5,178 nt of DNA, taken from positions 1 to 5,178 of the forward strand of contig CAMJLI010000152.1 of the NCBI GenBank assembly GCA_946406585.1. The letters run 5' to 3'. Source of the DNA: an uncultured Prevotellaceae bacterium (GTDB lineage: Bacteria > Bacteroidota > Bacteroidia > Bacteroidales > Bacteroidaceae). Every line of letters begins with the position of its first letter. Position 1 is the stretch's first letter. This document shows positions 1 through 5,178 of the stretch, in pieces. Under the pieces are notes generated by a model that saw only the letters and a list, made by a program, of their open reading frames with translations, was not told where the DNA came from and did not search any database. Position numbers and translations under genes: made by a program.

Positions 1-51
1 TGACAAAATGGAGGATGTCACCTTAAGAGATACACCATGATTCTTATTCAT
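1..51 (-). CDS. Possible N-terminus of a divergent gene leaving the window (partial)
   Basis: An ATG at 51-49 opens 17 codons without a stop to the window edge, reading MNKNHGVSLKVTSSILS. This is far too short to identify. A short polar and basic start followed by a turn to hydrophobic residues would suit a membrane-anchored or exported protein, but that is a guess. The main support is upstream: a consensus-like Bacteroidetes promoter on the same strand would start a transcript near 108-110, giving a leader of about 58 nt. The nearby alternative ATG at 38-36 meets a stop after six codons and was discounted. No function is assigned. Confidence 0.4.
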   Translation of the reverse strand, partial: MNKNHGVSLKVTSSILS

Positions 52-73
52 AAAACCTACGGAGTATTTTTCG

Positions 74-102
74 GGGCAAACCCTCCAGTTCTACCAAGCT
101 GG
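74..102 (-). promoter_or_regulatory. Foldable 5' leader of the divergent transcript
   Basis: Just downstream of the predicted minus-strand start lie two adjacent small hairpins. One pairs CCAG with CTGG (102-99 with 88-85); two further T-A pairs and a bulged C extend it to about 6 bp around a GGTAG loop. The other pairs GGG with CCC (83-81 with 76-74) around a four-base loop. The segment AGCTTGGTAGA resembles a tRNA D-loop, but no acceptor or T-arm pairing is present, so this is not a tRNA. A structured leader is plausible; a regulatory role is unproven. Confidence 0.25.
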
Positions 103-115
103 CTCTTATCGAGTG

Positions 116-146
116 CAAAGTTAACAAAAAAAAGAGTATTTCCGAA
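116..146 (-). promoter_or_regulatory. Minus-strand Bacteroidetes-type promoter
   Basis: Read on the minus strand, TAACTTTG (123 down to 116) fits the Bacteroidetes -7 consensus TAnnTTTG exactly. TTCG (146 down to 143) is a near match to the -33 TTTG box, with a spacer of exactly 19 nt, the usual distance. A T-rich stretch fills the spacer. Transcription would begin near 108-110 and run toward the left edge. The same 11-mer TTAACTTTGCA recurs at 4025-4035 ahead of the tannase-like gene, which supports reading it as a housekeeping sigma-factor core. Confidence 0.6.
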
Positions 147-370
147 TGCCATGGAAGGTCACTTTTTTGTTTTTTTAAGATTCCGACGTGAGTATGTTTG
201 CCCTCCTTTGATTGTTATTCCAACTATATTCTATCGCTGTCTGTCTGACGGCAAAGCGGCACATTCCCGTCAAGGACATGAGCATGCCGTGGATGCCGGT
301 CCGTATCTGTGCCATCCTATACTTGCACTTAGATTTCATTGAACAAATCAAGCCGCTCGTTGAATAGATT
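124..370. other. Gene-free stretch between divergent promoters
   Basis: This stretch of roughly 250 bases holds no gene I can support. It contains an A8 tract (125-132), T tracts at 163-168 and 170-176, and a second plus-strand TAnnTTTG match, TATGTTTG at 193-200. The latter has TTTG at 166-169 about 23 nt upstream, which is longer than the usual spacing. If used, it would give the downstream lipoprotein gene a leader of over 200 nt. A 54-codon minus-strand frame (339-175) has no recognisable protein character. Confidence 0.5.
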
Positions 371-400
371 TTCGTAAAACGCTCCTTCTGCCTATTTTTG
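371..400 (+). promoter_or_regulatory. Promoter for the beta-helix gene pair
   Basis: TATTTTTG at 393-400 matches the Bacteroidetes -7 consensus TAnnTTTG. TTCG at 371-374 is a near match to the -33 box with an 18-nt spacer. Transcription should start around 405-408. This placement matters for the start codon: it excludes the TTG at 398 as an initiation codon, leaves only about 6 nt before the ATG at 413, and gives about 20 nt of A-rich leader before the ATG at 428. Confidence 0.55.
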
Positions 401-427
401 CAACGAAAAAAAATGAAGCGAACAAAA

Positions 428-2182
428 ATGAGGAAAATTTTGATTTTTACGATGCTTGTGTCATCAGTGTCTCTGCTGACATGCTGTTCGGCAGAAGACC
501 CATTTGATGAATTCATCAACAACGAAAACAATGATTGGAACAATAGAGGCAACATGACTGGAGGTAACGGCAGTTCGGCCACGAGCGGCGAACTGGCCTC
601 CTTTGACATTTCCATAGACGAATCTTCAGCAGAGCCTACAGAAACAGCAACAGAGTATTTTCCCGAAGAGGAAGACGCCCTGGAAAACAACTCCTTCCCC
701 ACCGAAGTGGCAATAGACCTATCCAACCCTGTCATGAAGACGGAGAATGGTGTGGAGGTGACGGTGAACGGCGGACATGTGACCGCCAACCACGGCACCA
801 CCAAGGGCATCTGCTATGTGGTGAGCGGAACAACCACCAACGGCTCGCTGACCGTGCTGGGTGACAAGAAATATGCGGTAAAGTTAAACGGAGCAAACAT
901 CACCAATCCTGACTCGGCAGCGCTGAACCTGCTGAGCGGCAAACGCGCCTACATCATGTTGACCGACGGCACTACCAACACACTGACCGACGGCACCGGC
1001 GGCAGCCATAAGGGAGCACTCTACTGCAAGGGCAAACTGCTCTTCAACGGCAGCGGTTCGCTTTCAGTCACGGGAAACACCAACAACGGCATCCACTCGG
1101 CCGACTACATCATGTTCCGCAAAGGCAACAACATCCATGTGAAGTCAACGGCCAACCATGGCATCAAGGCCAATGACGGAATCTTCATCAATGGCGGCAT
1201 CCTGAACGTTGAGGTGTCGGCTGCTGCTGCCAAAGGCATCAACAGCGAGAGCCATATCATCGTCAATGGCGGGCGCACTACTGTGCTGACCTCAGGCGAC
1301 GGCACTTACGACACAGAGGACAAGGAATCCAAAGGAGCGGCTGGTATCAAGGCAGACTCGACGCTGACCGTCAACGGTGGTGAATTGTGGCTGAAGAGTA
1401 CCGGTTCTGGCGGCAAGGGCATCAATGTGGATATGGAGGCGAACTTCAACGGCGGTAACGTCTATGTCGTGACCACTGGCGGCCAATATAAGAGCAACAA
1501 CGACACCTCGTCGCCCAAGGGCATCAAGGTGGACGGCAACATTAACGTGAGCGGAGGCAGGATATGGGTGCGCACCAGCGGTTACAACGGTGAGGGCATT
1601 GAGACAAAGAAGGAACTGACCATCACGGGCGGTGAGGTGGCCTCCTATGCATACGACGACGCCATCAACTCCAAAGGCAACATGACCATCAGCGGCGGCT
1701 ATGTCTATGCACACGGTCAGCACAACGACGGCATCGACTCCAACGGCAACTGCTACATCAAGGGTGGCACGGTCTATGCCGTCTGCTCGGGTTCGCCCGA
1801 AGTGGCCATCGATGCCAACACGGAGGGCGGCTACAAACTCTATCTCACCGGTGGCACTGTCGTGGCTGTTGGTGGTTTGGAGAATGGCTCGCAACTCTCA
1901 CAGTCGTGTTACCAATCCTCTTCATGGTCGGCAAACACCGTATATACGCTGACTGCTGGTAACAGCACCTTCTCGTTCAAGACTCCTTCAAGCGGTGGTT
2001 CCGGCCTCGTTGTCTCAAGTGCTTCGCAGCCATCGCTCCAGTCCGGCGTCAGCGTCAGCGGCGGCACTTCCTATTTCGGTGGCCTTGCCATCGCTGGCGG
2101 CACCATCAGCAACGGATCCAGCGTCAGCCTGTCATCCTACACGGGTGGCAATGGAATGGGAGGTCACGGAGGTTGGAGATGA
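428..2182 (+). CDS. Surface lipoprotein with Cthe_2159-type (PF14262) carbohydrate-binding beta-helix
   Basis: Probable outer-membrane lipoprotein that binds carbohydrate; no catalytic domain is visible. With the start at 428 it has 584 residues. Residues 1-18 form a lipoprotein signal peptide (MRKILIFTMLVSSVSLLTCC). Lipidation is probably at Cys20, with Cys19 as an alternative. SAEDPFDE follows, an acidic patch like the Bacteroidetes surface-export signal. Residues 21-93 are an acidic, Asn-rich tether with 19 Asp/Glu and one Arg. From about 94 the sequence follows the PF14262 pattern (VAIDLSNPV, then NTLTDG at 184-189), then repeating beta-helix coils with NGG/SGG/TGG turns and KGI/DGI/EGI segments, ending in a Gly-rich tail. 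Cthe_2159 of Clostridium thermocellum, a cellulose and acid-sugar binding protein, is the family's structural reference; the ligand here is unknown. In-frame ATG at 413 and TTG at 398 are poorer starts given the promoter. The next gene follows after 30 bp. Confidence 0.82.
   Translation: MRKILIFTMLVSSVSLLTCCSAEDPFDEFINNENNDWNNRGNMTGGNGSSATSGELASFDISIDESSAEPTETATEYFPEEEDALENNSFPTEVAIDLSNPVMKTENGVEVTVNGGHVTANHGTTKGICYVVSGTTTNGSLTVLGDKKYAVKLNGANITNPDSAALNLLSGKRAYIMLTDGTTNTLTDGTGGSHKGALYCKGKLLFNGSGSLSVTGNTNNGIHSADYIMFRKGNNIHVKSTANHGIKANDGIFINGGILNVEVSAAAAKGINSESHIIVNGGRTTVLTSGDGTYDTEDKESKGAAGIKADSTLTVNGGELWLKSTGSGGKGINVDMEANFNGGNVYVVTTGGQYKSNNDTSSPKGIKVDGNINVSGGRIWVRTSGYNGEGIETKKELTITGGEVASYAYDDAINSKGNMTISGGYVYAHGQHNDGIDSNGNCYIKGGTVYAVCSGSPEVAIDANTEGGYKLYLTGGTVVAVGGLENGSQLSQSCYQSSSWSANTVYTLTAGNSTFSFKTPSSGGSGLVVSSASQPSLQSGVSVSGGTSYFGGLAIAGGTISNGSSVSLSSYTGGNGMGGHGGWR
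1133..1867 (+). repeat. Beta-helix coil repeats inside the lipoprotein gene
   Basis: The encoded protein repeats a coil unit of one or two short beta strands, a turn of the form N/S/T-G-G, and a G-I-[NDK] step. With residues numbered from the ATG at 428, the turn begins at about 255, 280, 316, 341, 375, 400, 422, 445 and 474, so coils are 22-36 residues. The 22-25 residue units are the usual size for one rung of a right-handed parallel beta-helix. The 36-residue unit carries an acidic loop, SGDGTYDTEDKESKG, which could hold a metal ion or ligand. At DNA level the units are diverged, sharing only short stretches such as aagggcatcaa. Confidence 0.65.
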
Positions 2183-2212
2183 CGGAATAATCACGATTAA
2201 AGTATAGTAACA

Positions 2213-3637
2213 ATGAGAAAGATATTTTTTGCTTGCCTGTTGGCAATAGTTTCTTTGCAGAATGTCTCTGCACAGGTTGACACACAACGTCCTCAGGGCG
2301 AACCACCACGTGGGGAATTCCCAGGACGCCCACCGCATGGTGGAAGGCCAGGAAGGCCCCCTGGAATGGGAAGACCCGGTGGACCAGGCTCCCGCCAAGC
2401 GGACATCAAGTATACCGGGGCTACAGAACTGACAGCAAAAGCCACAGAAACGGGAAAGACTTACCAGAGTGACAAGACGGATGAAAGTGCACTGCTGATA
2501 TCCACCAAGGAGGCAGTGACCCTCTCCCAGCCCACCATCAGCAAGACAGGTAGTTCTGACGGCGGTGACAACTGCAGTTTTTATGGTGTGAATGCCGCCC
2601 TGCTTGTCAAGGGCGGGAGCACCACGACCATCAAGGGTGGCGTGATAACCAGCGATGGCACGGGTGCCAATGGCGTGTTCTCGTACGGTGGCAATGGCGG
2701 ACATAACGGCGGACAAGGTGATGGCACCACGGTCATCATCGAGGACACAAAAATCACCACCACAGGTGATGGTTCGGGCGGTATCATGACCACTGGCGGC
2801 GGCGTGATGAAGGCCAAAAACCTGACCGTGAACACCAGTGGAAGGTCATCGGCTCCCATACGCACGGATCGTGGCGGCGGTGTCGTGACCGTGGAGGGCG
2901 GCAATTATACGAGCAACGGACTGGGGTCGCCTGTCATCTACTCCACCGCCGATGTCACTGTGTCGGATGCCATGCTTACCTCCAACAAGTCGGAGGGTGT
3001 GTGCATTGAGGGCAAGAACAGCATTACGCTGAACAACTGCCAGATGACGGTGAGCAACACGCAGCGTAACGGTCATGCCCAGTTTCTCGATGCCATCATG
3101 ATTTACCAGTCGTTCTCTGGCGATGCCGACAGCGGCAACTCACATTTCACCATGAACGGCGGCTCGTTGACCAACCGGCATGGACATCTCTTTCATGTGA
3201 CCAACACCAACGCCATCATCTCGCTGAACAGTGTGAAACTGGTGAACGATGATCCTGCAAAAGTGCTGCTGTCTGTGTGTGCCGACGGATGGCAAGGTGC
3301 GGCAAACAAAGCCACGCTTAACGTGAGCCGCCAGCAGTTGGAGGGCACCATCCTGGTGGGAAGTGACTCGGAACTGACACTGACATTGGCCGACGGTTCC
3401 ACCTTCAACGGTTGTATAGACGGCAACATCACCAATGCGGCTGGAGAAAGCGTCTCTACTGAGACGGGCTCAGTGCATGTGACCTTAGGCGATGACTGCA
3501 CCTGGACTTTAACGGCCGACACTTACATTACATCGCTGAAAGGTGATGCGGGGCGTATCAAAACTAACGGCCACCTGCTGTTTGTGGATGGTAAAGAAAC
3601 TGAAGTGCTCACGAAAAAACGCCAAGGCGTCCGCTAA
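2213..3637 (+). CDS. Secreted right-handed beta-helix protein with basic Pro/Gly/Arg-rich tether
   Basis: Exported protein of 474 residues, likely a structural or carbohydrate-binding partner of the upstream lipoprotein; no enzyme active site is recognisable. Residues 1-20 are a Sec signal peptide (MRKIFFACLLAIVSLQNVSA, then Q21) without a lipobox, so the product should be periplasmic or released. Residues 25-62 are low-complexity Pro/Gly/Arg with seven Arg. From about 64 a beta-solenoid pattern begins: SDKTDESALLIS, GDNCSFYGVNAALLVKGG, GANGVFSYGG, then rungs with GGxxT and xxxLTVNTSG steps to about 345. The end (about 428-460, CTWTLTADTYITSL, then TNGHLLFVDG) looks like a closing cap seen in such proteins. 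This pattern occurs in uncharacterised bacterial beta-helix or adhesin-like proteins, sometimes beside Cthe_2159-type genes; that is recollection, not a search result. No type IX sorting domain is evident. The 30-bp gap from the upstream stop and the shared strand suggest co-transcription. The ATG at 2213 is the only start that keeps the full signal peptide. Confidence 0.75.
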   Translation: MRKIFFACLLAIVSLQNVSAQVDTQRPQGEPPRGEFPGRPPHGGRPGRPPGMGRPGGPGSRQADIKYTGATELTAKATETGKTYQSDKTDESALLISTKEAVTLSQPTISKTGSSDGGDNCSFYGVNAALLVKGGSTTTIKGGVITSDGTGANGVFSYGGNGGHNGGQGDGTTVIIEDTKITTTGDGSGGIMTTGGGVMKAKNLTVNTSGRSSAPIRTDRGGGVVTVEGGNYTSNGLGSPVIYSTADVTVSDAMLTSNKSEGVCIEGKNSITLNNCQMTVSNTQRNGHAQFLDAIMIYQSFSGDADSGNSHFTMNGGSLTNRHGHLFHVTNTNAIISLNSVKLVNDDPAKVLLSVCADGWQGAANKATLNVSRQQLEGTILVGSDSELTLTLADGSTFNGCIDGNITNAAGESVSTETGSVHVTLGDDCTWTLTADTYITSLKGDAGRIKTNGHLLFVDGKETEVLTKKRQGVR

Positions 3638-3667
3638 AAGGACAAAAAAGAATTGGGCACATAAAAC

Positions 3668-3679
3668 CCACGGCCGTGG
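3668..3679. repeat. 12-bp perfect palindrome
   Basis: CCACGGCCGTGG is perfectly self-complementary and lies 31 bp after the stop of the second beta-helix gene. As RNA it could make only a four-pair stem, and no T run follows, so it is not a standard terminator. A dimeric DNA-binding protein site is possible but unsupported. Its half-site CCACGG recurs in the nearby CCACGGAT repeat unit. Confidence 0.4.
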
Positions 3680-3734
3680 AGCGGTCAGAATTAATGAACA
3701 ATTACATGCATTCGTGTTTCTTCACATATAATTA

Positions 3735-3834
3735 CCACGAATGGGGCATGAATTATTCATGAATTATTTTCAACCACGGATCTTCACGAATTTCCACGAA
3801 TAATAATTCAACACAAAGGTACAAAGACACAGAG
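3735..3834. repeat. Intergenic patch of degenerate short repeats
   Basis: Four copies of an 8-mer YCACGRAT occur at 3735-3742, 3774-3781, 3784-3791 and 3794-3801. The last three sit exactly 10 bp apart (CCACGGATCT, TCACGAATTT, CCACGAATAA). Between the first and second lies an exact tandem duplication of CATGAATTATT (3747-3757 and 3758-3768). A second unit type follows at 3811-3834: ACACAAAGG, TACAAAG, ACACAGAG. I recall similar CACGGAT/CACGAAT and CACAAAG strings dispersed between genes in many Bacteroidetes and other genomes, but could not search for this. No open reading frame uses them. Confidence 0.6.
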
Positions 3835-4025
3835 TTTTTATCCCGAATTAGCGAGATTTGTCGATGATCCACTGACCGAAGGGGAGGTAATTGGAGAATT
3901 GGAGAGCACTTAATAATTCGAAAATTCGTGAGAAAAATAAAAAAATCGTGATAGAAATACTTGAGAAAGATGATTTGCCAGAAACAAATGTGTGTTCCTC
4001 TGAGCGGATTCATCGAAAAAAGTAT

Positions 4026-4033
4026 TAACTTTG
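4026..4033 (+). promoter_or_regulatory. Promoter -7 core for the tannase-like gene
   Basis: TAACTTTG fits the Bacteroidetes -7 consensus exactly and sits in the same TTAACTTTGCA context as the divergent promoter near the left edge. No good -33 TTTG is seen 19-21 nt upstream (the region around 4001-4006 is TGAGCG), so this promoter may be weak or may need an activator. Transcription would start near 4038-4040, leaving a leader of about 85 nt before the ATG at 4125. Confidence 0.5.
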
Positions 4034-4063
4034 CATGAAAACTAAGATAAATCGGAATTTGTT

Positions 4064-4092
4064 GTCTCATTAAAGAGGTCTTGGCAGAGACC
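4064..4092 (+). promoter_or_regulatory. Leader with two competing hairpins before the tannase-like gene
   Basis: GGTCT (4077-4081) pairs perfectly with AGACC (4088-4092) around a six-base loop. GTCTC (4064-4068) can instead pair with GAGAC (4087-4091), which uses the same right arm. The two folds exclude each other, as in switching leaders, but each stem is only 5 bp and no known riboswitch class is recognised. It lies 33 nt before the start codon. Confidence 0.25.
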
Positions 4093-4124
4093 AGAGCGTC
4101 GACTCGAAACACTCCATCTACATT

Positions 4125-5178
4125 ATGAAGAAGATATTTGCTTTTCTTGTTGGTGCCTGTCTCTCCATGGGAGTCGTGGCACAGAGCGCGTTGACATTCG
4201 ATGCCAATGCCGGTGTGAAATCCTCGATGGTCGTCTATGACGGCACGAGTGTCAACTACACGGCCTACGAGCGATTGTTCTATGTGACGAACGTAGAGGA
4301 CTCTACCTATCAGTTTCTCAATGTCTACGTGCCCGATGGTGCTACTCAACAGACACCCATCTTCCTCCGCACATACGTTGGCGGCTATATGGCCTCTCCC
4401 GCCGCCCAGCCACAGGCTGGCGACGCAACGGGCAGGGCTTTGAAGGAAGGTTATGTGGTGGTGATTCCCGGCACTCGCGGACGCAATTCCACGATTATTG
4501 CAGACAAGGCATACGCCAAGTCACATAAGGGCGTGAAGAAAGGACAGACCATCTATACTGGCCGTGCTCCGAAAGCCATCCTCGACTTGAAAGCCGCCAT
4601 CCGTTATCTGCGCCACTTCGATAAGCAGATGCTGGGCGATGCCGAGCGAATTATCACCGACGGGACGAGTGCAGGAGGTGCCATGTCGGCCCTGATGGGG
4701 GCAACTGGCAACAATCCCGAGTATGCAGAGATGCTGAAGACGATGGGTGCTGCGGATGAGCGCGACGATGTGTTTGCAAGCGTTTGCTACTGCCCCATCA
4801 TCGATCTCGAGCACGCCGACATGGCCTACGAGTGGCTGTTCCAGCAGACGGATTCCCGCCAGGCTCAAGATGACCTGCACAAGGGCTACACCAACGAACT
4901 GGCAGCCATGTTTCCTACCTATCTGGCAAGCCTGAATCTTCGCAAGCCTGACGGCACACCACTGACTGCAGACAACTACCTTGATTACATCAAGAGCGAG
5001 ATTATCCGTGCGGCTCAGATAGCCAAGAATGCAGGAGCCGACATCCCCGACAGCCTCGGTTTCACGTTCAGCAGTTCGGCTGGTGGCATGTTTGCTGCTC
5101 CTATAAATGGACGGAGCAGCGAGAGTCATCCGAGTTTGCTCGGTAATGACCGAGTCGCGACGGACATCGGCAAAGCCA
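4125..5178 (+). CDS. Subtype B tannase-like secreted esterase (3' end outside the window)
   Basis: Probable exported serine esterase of the bacterial tannase family (alpha/beta hydrolase), which cleaves galloyl esters to release gallic acid. 351 codons are present. Residues 1-20 are a Sec signal peptide ending VVAQ. From there it follows Lactobacillus plantarum tannase closely as I recall that sequence: LTFDAN, FLNVYVPDG, VGGY, ALKEGYVVVIPGTRGR, KAAIRYLRHF, then GTSAGG with nucleophile Ser182 (equivalent to Ser163 of that enzyme), and DLEHADMAYEW at 227-237, followed by the helical lid region to GADIPDSLGF at about 304-313. The catalytic Asp and His (419 and 451 in the Lactobacillus enzyme) would lie beyond the right edge, so activity cannot be judged. 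The ATG at 4125 is the only start that gives a full signal peptide. From about residue 327 the sequence stops looking like the family and enters an inverted-repeat cluster, so the gene may be interrupted. Other aromatic esters are possible substrates. Confidence 0.85.
   Translation, partial: MKKIFAFLVGACLSMGVVAQSALTFDANAGVKSSMVVYDGTSVNYTAYERLFYVTNVEDSTYQFLNVYVPDGATQQTPIFLRTYVGGYMASPAAQPQAGDATGRALKEGYVVVIPGTRGRNSTIIADKAYAKSHKGVKKGQTIYTGRAPKAILDLKAAIRYLRHFDKQMLGDAERIITDGTSAGGAMSALMGATGNNPEYAEMLKTMGAADERDDVFASVCYCPIIDLEHADMAYEWLFQQTDSRQAQDDLHKGYTNELAAMFPTYLASLNLRKPDGTPLTADNYLDYIKSEIIRAAQIAKNAGADIPDSLGFTFSSSAGGMFAAPINGRSSESHPSLLGNDRVATDIGKA
5094..5178. repeat. Inverted-repeat-rich element at the right edge
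   Basis: Four nested symmetries lie in 70 bases. GCTGCTCC (5094-5101) pairs with GGAGCAGC (5113-5120), a perfect 8-bp stem with an 11-nt loop. CCGAG (5130-5134), CTCGG (5139-5143) and CCGAG (5150-5154) alternate so that the middle arm can pair with either neighbour. CTCGGT/ACCGAG (5139-5144 and 5149-5154) forms a 6-bp stem on AATG. GTCGCGAC (5154-5161) is a perfect palindrome. This density is unlike the rest of the coding DNA and suggests a REP-like or other dispersed repeat. I have an unverified recollection of similar peptides (for example RVIRVCSVMTESRRTSAKP in the frame from 5107) in many small Prevotella hypothetical proteins. The window ends inside it. Confidence 0.5.

Larger units (their letters stand above)
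3638..4124. other. 487-bp AT-rich intergenic region with repeats and a promoter
   Basis: No gene is supported here. Going right, it holds a 12-bp palindrome, a patch of degenerate short tandem repeats flanked by inverted ATTCGTG copies (3710-3716 and 3924-3930), an A/T-rich stretch, and then the promoter core and leader of the tannase-like gene. I see no convincing intrinsic terminator after the beta-helix pair: the small hairpins near the stop codon are followed by A rather than T runs. The frames open across this region on the minus strand are shadows of the tannase gene or chance. Confidence 0.6.

Noticed and set aside
60..110. tRNA gene on the minus strand, suggested by AGCTTGGTAGA
   Set aside because: No acceptor stem, anticodon arm or T-loop sequence can be paired around it.
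175..339. Minus-strand 54-codon frame starting MKSKCKYRM
   Set aside because: No recognisable domain and no TAnnTTTG promoter upstream on that strand. It may be chance or a decayed gene end; not enough to annotate.
37..342. Plus-strand 101-codon open frame upstream of the lipoprotein gene
   Set aside because: The translation has no family resemblance, an unusual composition and no promoter in front of its ATG. It runs across the divergent promoter and poly-A/T tracts.
1133..1867. CRISPR-like or tandem DNA repeat array
   Set aside because: The periodicity is at protein level (beta-helix rungs), with strongly diverged DNA and no identical repeats separated by unique spacers.
1292..1894. Long minus-strand frame rich in Val/Ala/Asp
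   Set aside because: Antisense shadow of the repetitive beta-helix gene. Repeated Gly/Asn/Thr codons leave the opposite strand free of stops.
2132..2716. Minus-strand frames across the start of the second beta-helix gene
   Set aside because: Shadow frames opposite a gene with a clear signal peptide and beta-helix repeats; no promoter or plausible protein features.
3629..3643. GTCC/GGAC hairpin overlapping the stop of the second beta-helix gene as a terminator
   Set aside because: Only a 4-bp stem, and an A run rather than a T run follows on the transcribed strand.
4035..4073. 12-codon leader peptide MKTKINRNLLSH before the tannase gene
   Set aside because: Its ATG lies only 2 bp after the -7 box, upstream of the predicted transcription start, so it probably is not in the mRNA.
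3753..4349. Minus-strand 198-codon frame covering the intergenic region and the tannase start
   Set aside because: Its N-terminal part is antisense to the tannase signal-peptide region and the rest crosses the repeat patch. No domain is recognised.
4521..5129. Minus-strand 202-codon frame opposite the tannase gene
   Set aside because: The sense strand matches tannase motifs over this whole span, so this is an antisense shadow.

Overview
The window looks like chromosomal DNA from a member of the Bacteroidota, most likely a Prevotella/Segatella-type species. The evidence is three promoter cores of the TAnnTTTG type with no Shine-Dalgarno sequence before the genes, Bacteroidetes-style lipoprotein and Sec signal peptides, and GC-rich coding DNA separated by AT-rich spacers. 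The genus is an inference from style, not from a marker gene.

Layout: (1) Positions 1-427 form a divergent intergenic region. A well-formed minus-strand promoter (about 116-146) and a folded leader point to a gene that starts at 51 and leaves the window on the left. A plus-strand promoter at 371-400 faces right. About 270 bases between them hold no gene I can recognise. (2) Positions 428-3637 carry two same-strand genes only 30 bp apart, a likely operon. The first encodes a probable surface lipoprotein with an acidic tether and a right-handed beta-helix of the Cthe_2159 carbohydrate-binding type (PF14262). The second encodes a secreted, non-lipidated beta-helix protein with a basic Pro/Gly/Arg-rich N-terminal tether. 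(3) Positions 3638-4124 are a 487-bp spacer containing a patch of short degenerate tandem repeats (CACGAAT-type and CACAAAG-type units), an exact 11-bp duplication, and then a promoter core and a foldable leader. (4) Position 4125 to the right edge carries the first 351 codons of a secreted subtype B tannase-like alpha/beta hydrolase with an intact GTSAGG nucleophile motif. Its last roughly 25 codons run into a dense cluster of inverted repeats and no longer look like the family.

Functionally the window reads as cell-envelope and extracellular polysaccharide or plant-polyphenol biology. Two beta-helix proteins probably bind polymeric carbohydrate at or near the surface, and an exported esterase probably hydrolyses galloyl or related phenolic esters. 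There are no SusC/SusD genes, sensor or CAZyme catalytic domains in view, so this is not a demonstrable polysaccharide utilisation locus. The points most worth checking are the beta-helix pair with oppositely charged tethers and the palindrome-rich element at the right edge that may interrupt the tannase gene.
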